Part shown: piece by piece, positions 63,520-64,000 of the stretch
Layout: each line of letters starts with the position of its first letter
Numbering within the stretch: the first letter of the stretch is position 1
Source of the DNA: Ophiura sarsii
Taxonomy: Eukaryota; Echinodermata; Ophiuroidea; Amphilepidida; Ophiuridae
Direction: 5' to 3'
Length of the DNA stretch: 64,000 nucleotides
NCBI GenBank assembly: GCA_035610835.1
Contig: CM069443.1
Location: forward strand, 88,286,690-88,350,689
Notes under the pieces: generated by a model
Databases searched by the model: none
What the model was told of the DNA's origin: nothing
Seen by the model: the letters and a program-made list of their open reading frames with translations, nothing else
Position numbers and translations under genes: made by a program

Positions 63520-64000
63520 GTGAGAAATATGAACCATCAACTCAAACATTTGTCATTTACACTTTAAAACTTTCATGTAATTAAATGATTTTTTGGTTTT
63601 GTTCAAAAACCGCATGTATTGTCATATCTAATAGTCATGAAACGATAAGGATTTCTTTTGAATCAGGAAAGTTATAGCTAATCAAACTTAACATTGCTGG
63701 CAACCCCGTCCCAAACCTTTCAACGTTTAAAATTTTCATCTTGAATTTGAAATGTCATATCTAGTGTAGAAAGCCAATTAGATCATATTGAACATCAATT
63801 AATATTTGATTTGACAGCGATTAAAAGTATAGATGAAATGACGCACCACGGCACCAGGCAATAATAAATTACAAATTGTCTCATGAAGTGTTAACAATGC
63901 CATCAGAGAGAAACCAAGAGAAACACACTAATGTCATCTATAACATGCTATGCAATTTACATGTGTAACACAATCCCCAAAGAATCTGAATTTGATAGGT
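63520..64000. other. Unannotated AT-rich DNA
   Basis: No gene or repeat is recognised up to the window end. Confidence 0.4.

Overview
The window is animal nuclear DNA. It holds one spliced housekeeping gene with phase-consistent GT-AG introns, in about 60 kb of AT-rich DNA packed with DNA transposons, foldback elements, minisatellites, homopolymer tracts and retrotransposon relics. There is no operon, CRISPR array or rRNA. The protein is a typical animal deoxyhypusine synthase. The repeat style, including a tRNA-headed SINE ending in a GCGCTATATAAAT-type tail with (ATT)n, suggests a marine invertebrate deuterostome such as an echinoderm or hemichordate. That placement is an inference, not proof.

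The one confident gene is DHPS, plus strand, in eight coding exons from 8302 to 25191. Joined, they encode 380 residues ending in TGA, and all junctions keep frame. The introns are full of repeats. Intron 1 has a 67-bp minisatellite. Intron 5 has a Harbinger-type foldback and a decayed Tc1 transposon. Intron 7 has a three-element nest. Intron 6 (4.85 kb) is almost entirely a 46-47 bp satellite. The satellite's founding unit spans the last 27 coding bases of exon 6 plus the first 19-20 intron bases, so each of about 93 units carries a copy of the active-site codons and of the 5' splice site. I consider this the most remarkable feature of the window.

Layout: 1-8300, TE-rich flank (TTAA MITE, two hAT-like elements with 8-bp target duplications, foldbacks, a nested palindrome at 5166-6327); 8302-25191, DHPS; 25192-29175, foldbacks, a 60-bp minisatellite split by a 5'-truncated LINE, and a SINE; 29911-32800, a 54-bp minisatellite, an inverted-repeat-bounded segment and tRNA-like sequences; 34465-38940, tandem Helentron/Helitron-like units; 39760-40171, a small MITE; 40870-49919, a 9.05-kb TTAA-flanked element with 132-bp terminal inverted repeats and no recognisable transposase, filled with two large minisatellites; 49946-50430, a 40-bp minisatellite; 50604-54505, a LINE relic, a mariner-like element and a 0.9-kb duplication; 55671-55770, an assembly gap; 55801-62761, a 1.4-kb exact duplication, a LINE relic split by a Harbinger-like element, and a mariner-like element containing a 2.6-kb hAT-like element; 63411-63519, a possible promoter and first exon of another gene.

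All positions were read by eye from the sequence. Family names rest on terminal motifs, target-site duplications and short conserved protein motifs. No database search was made.
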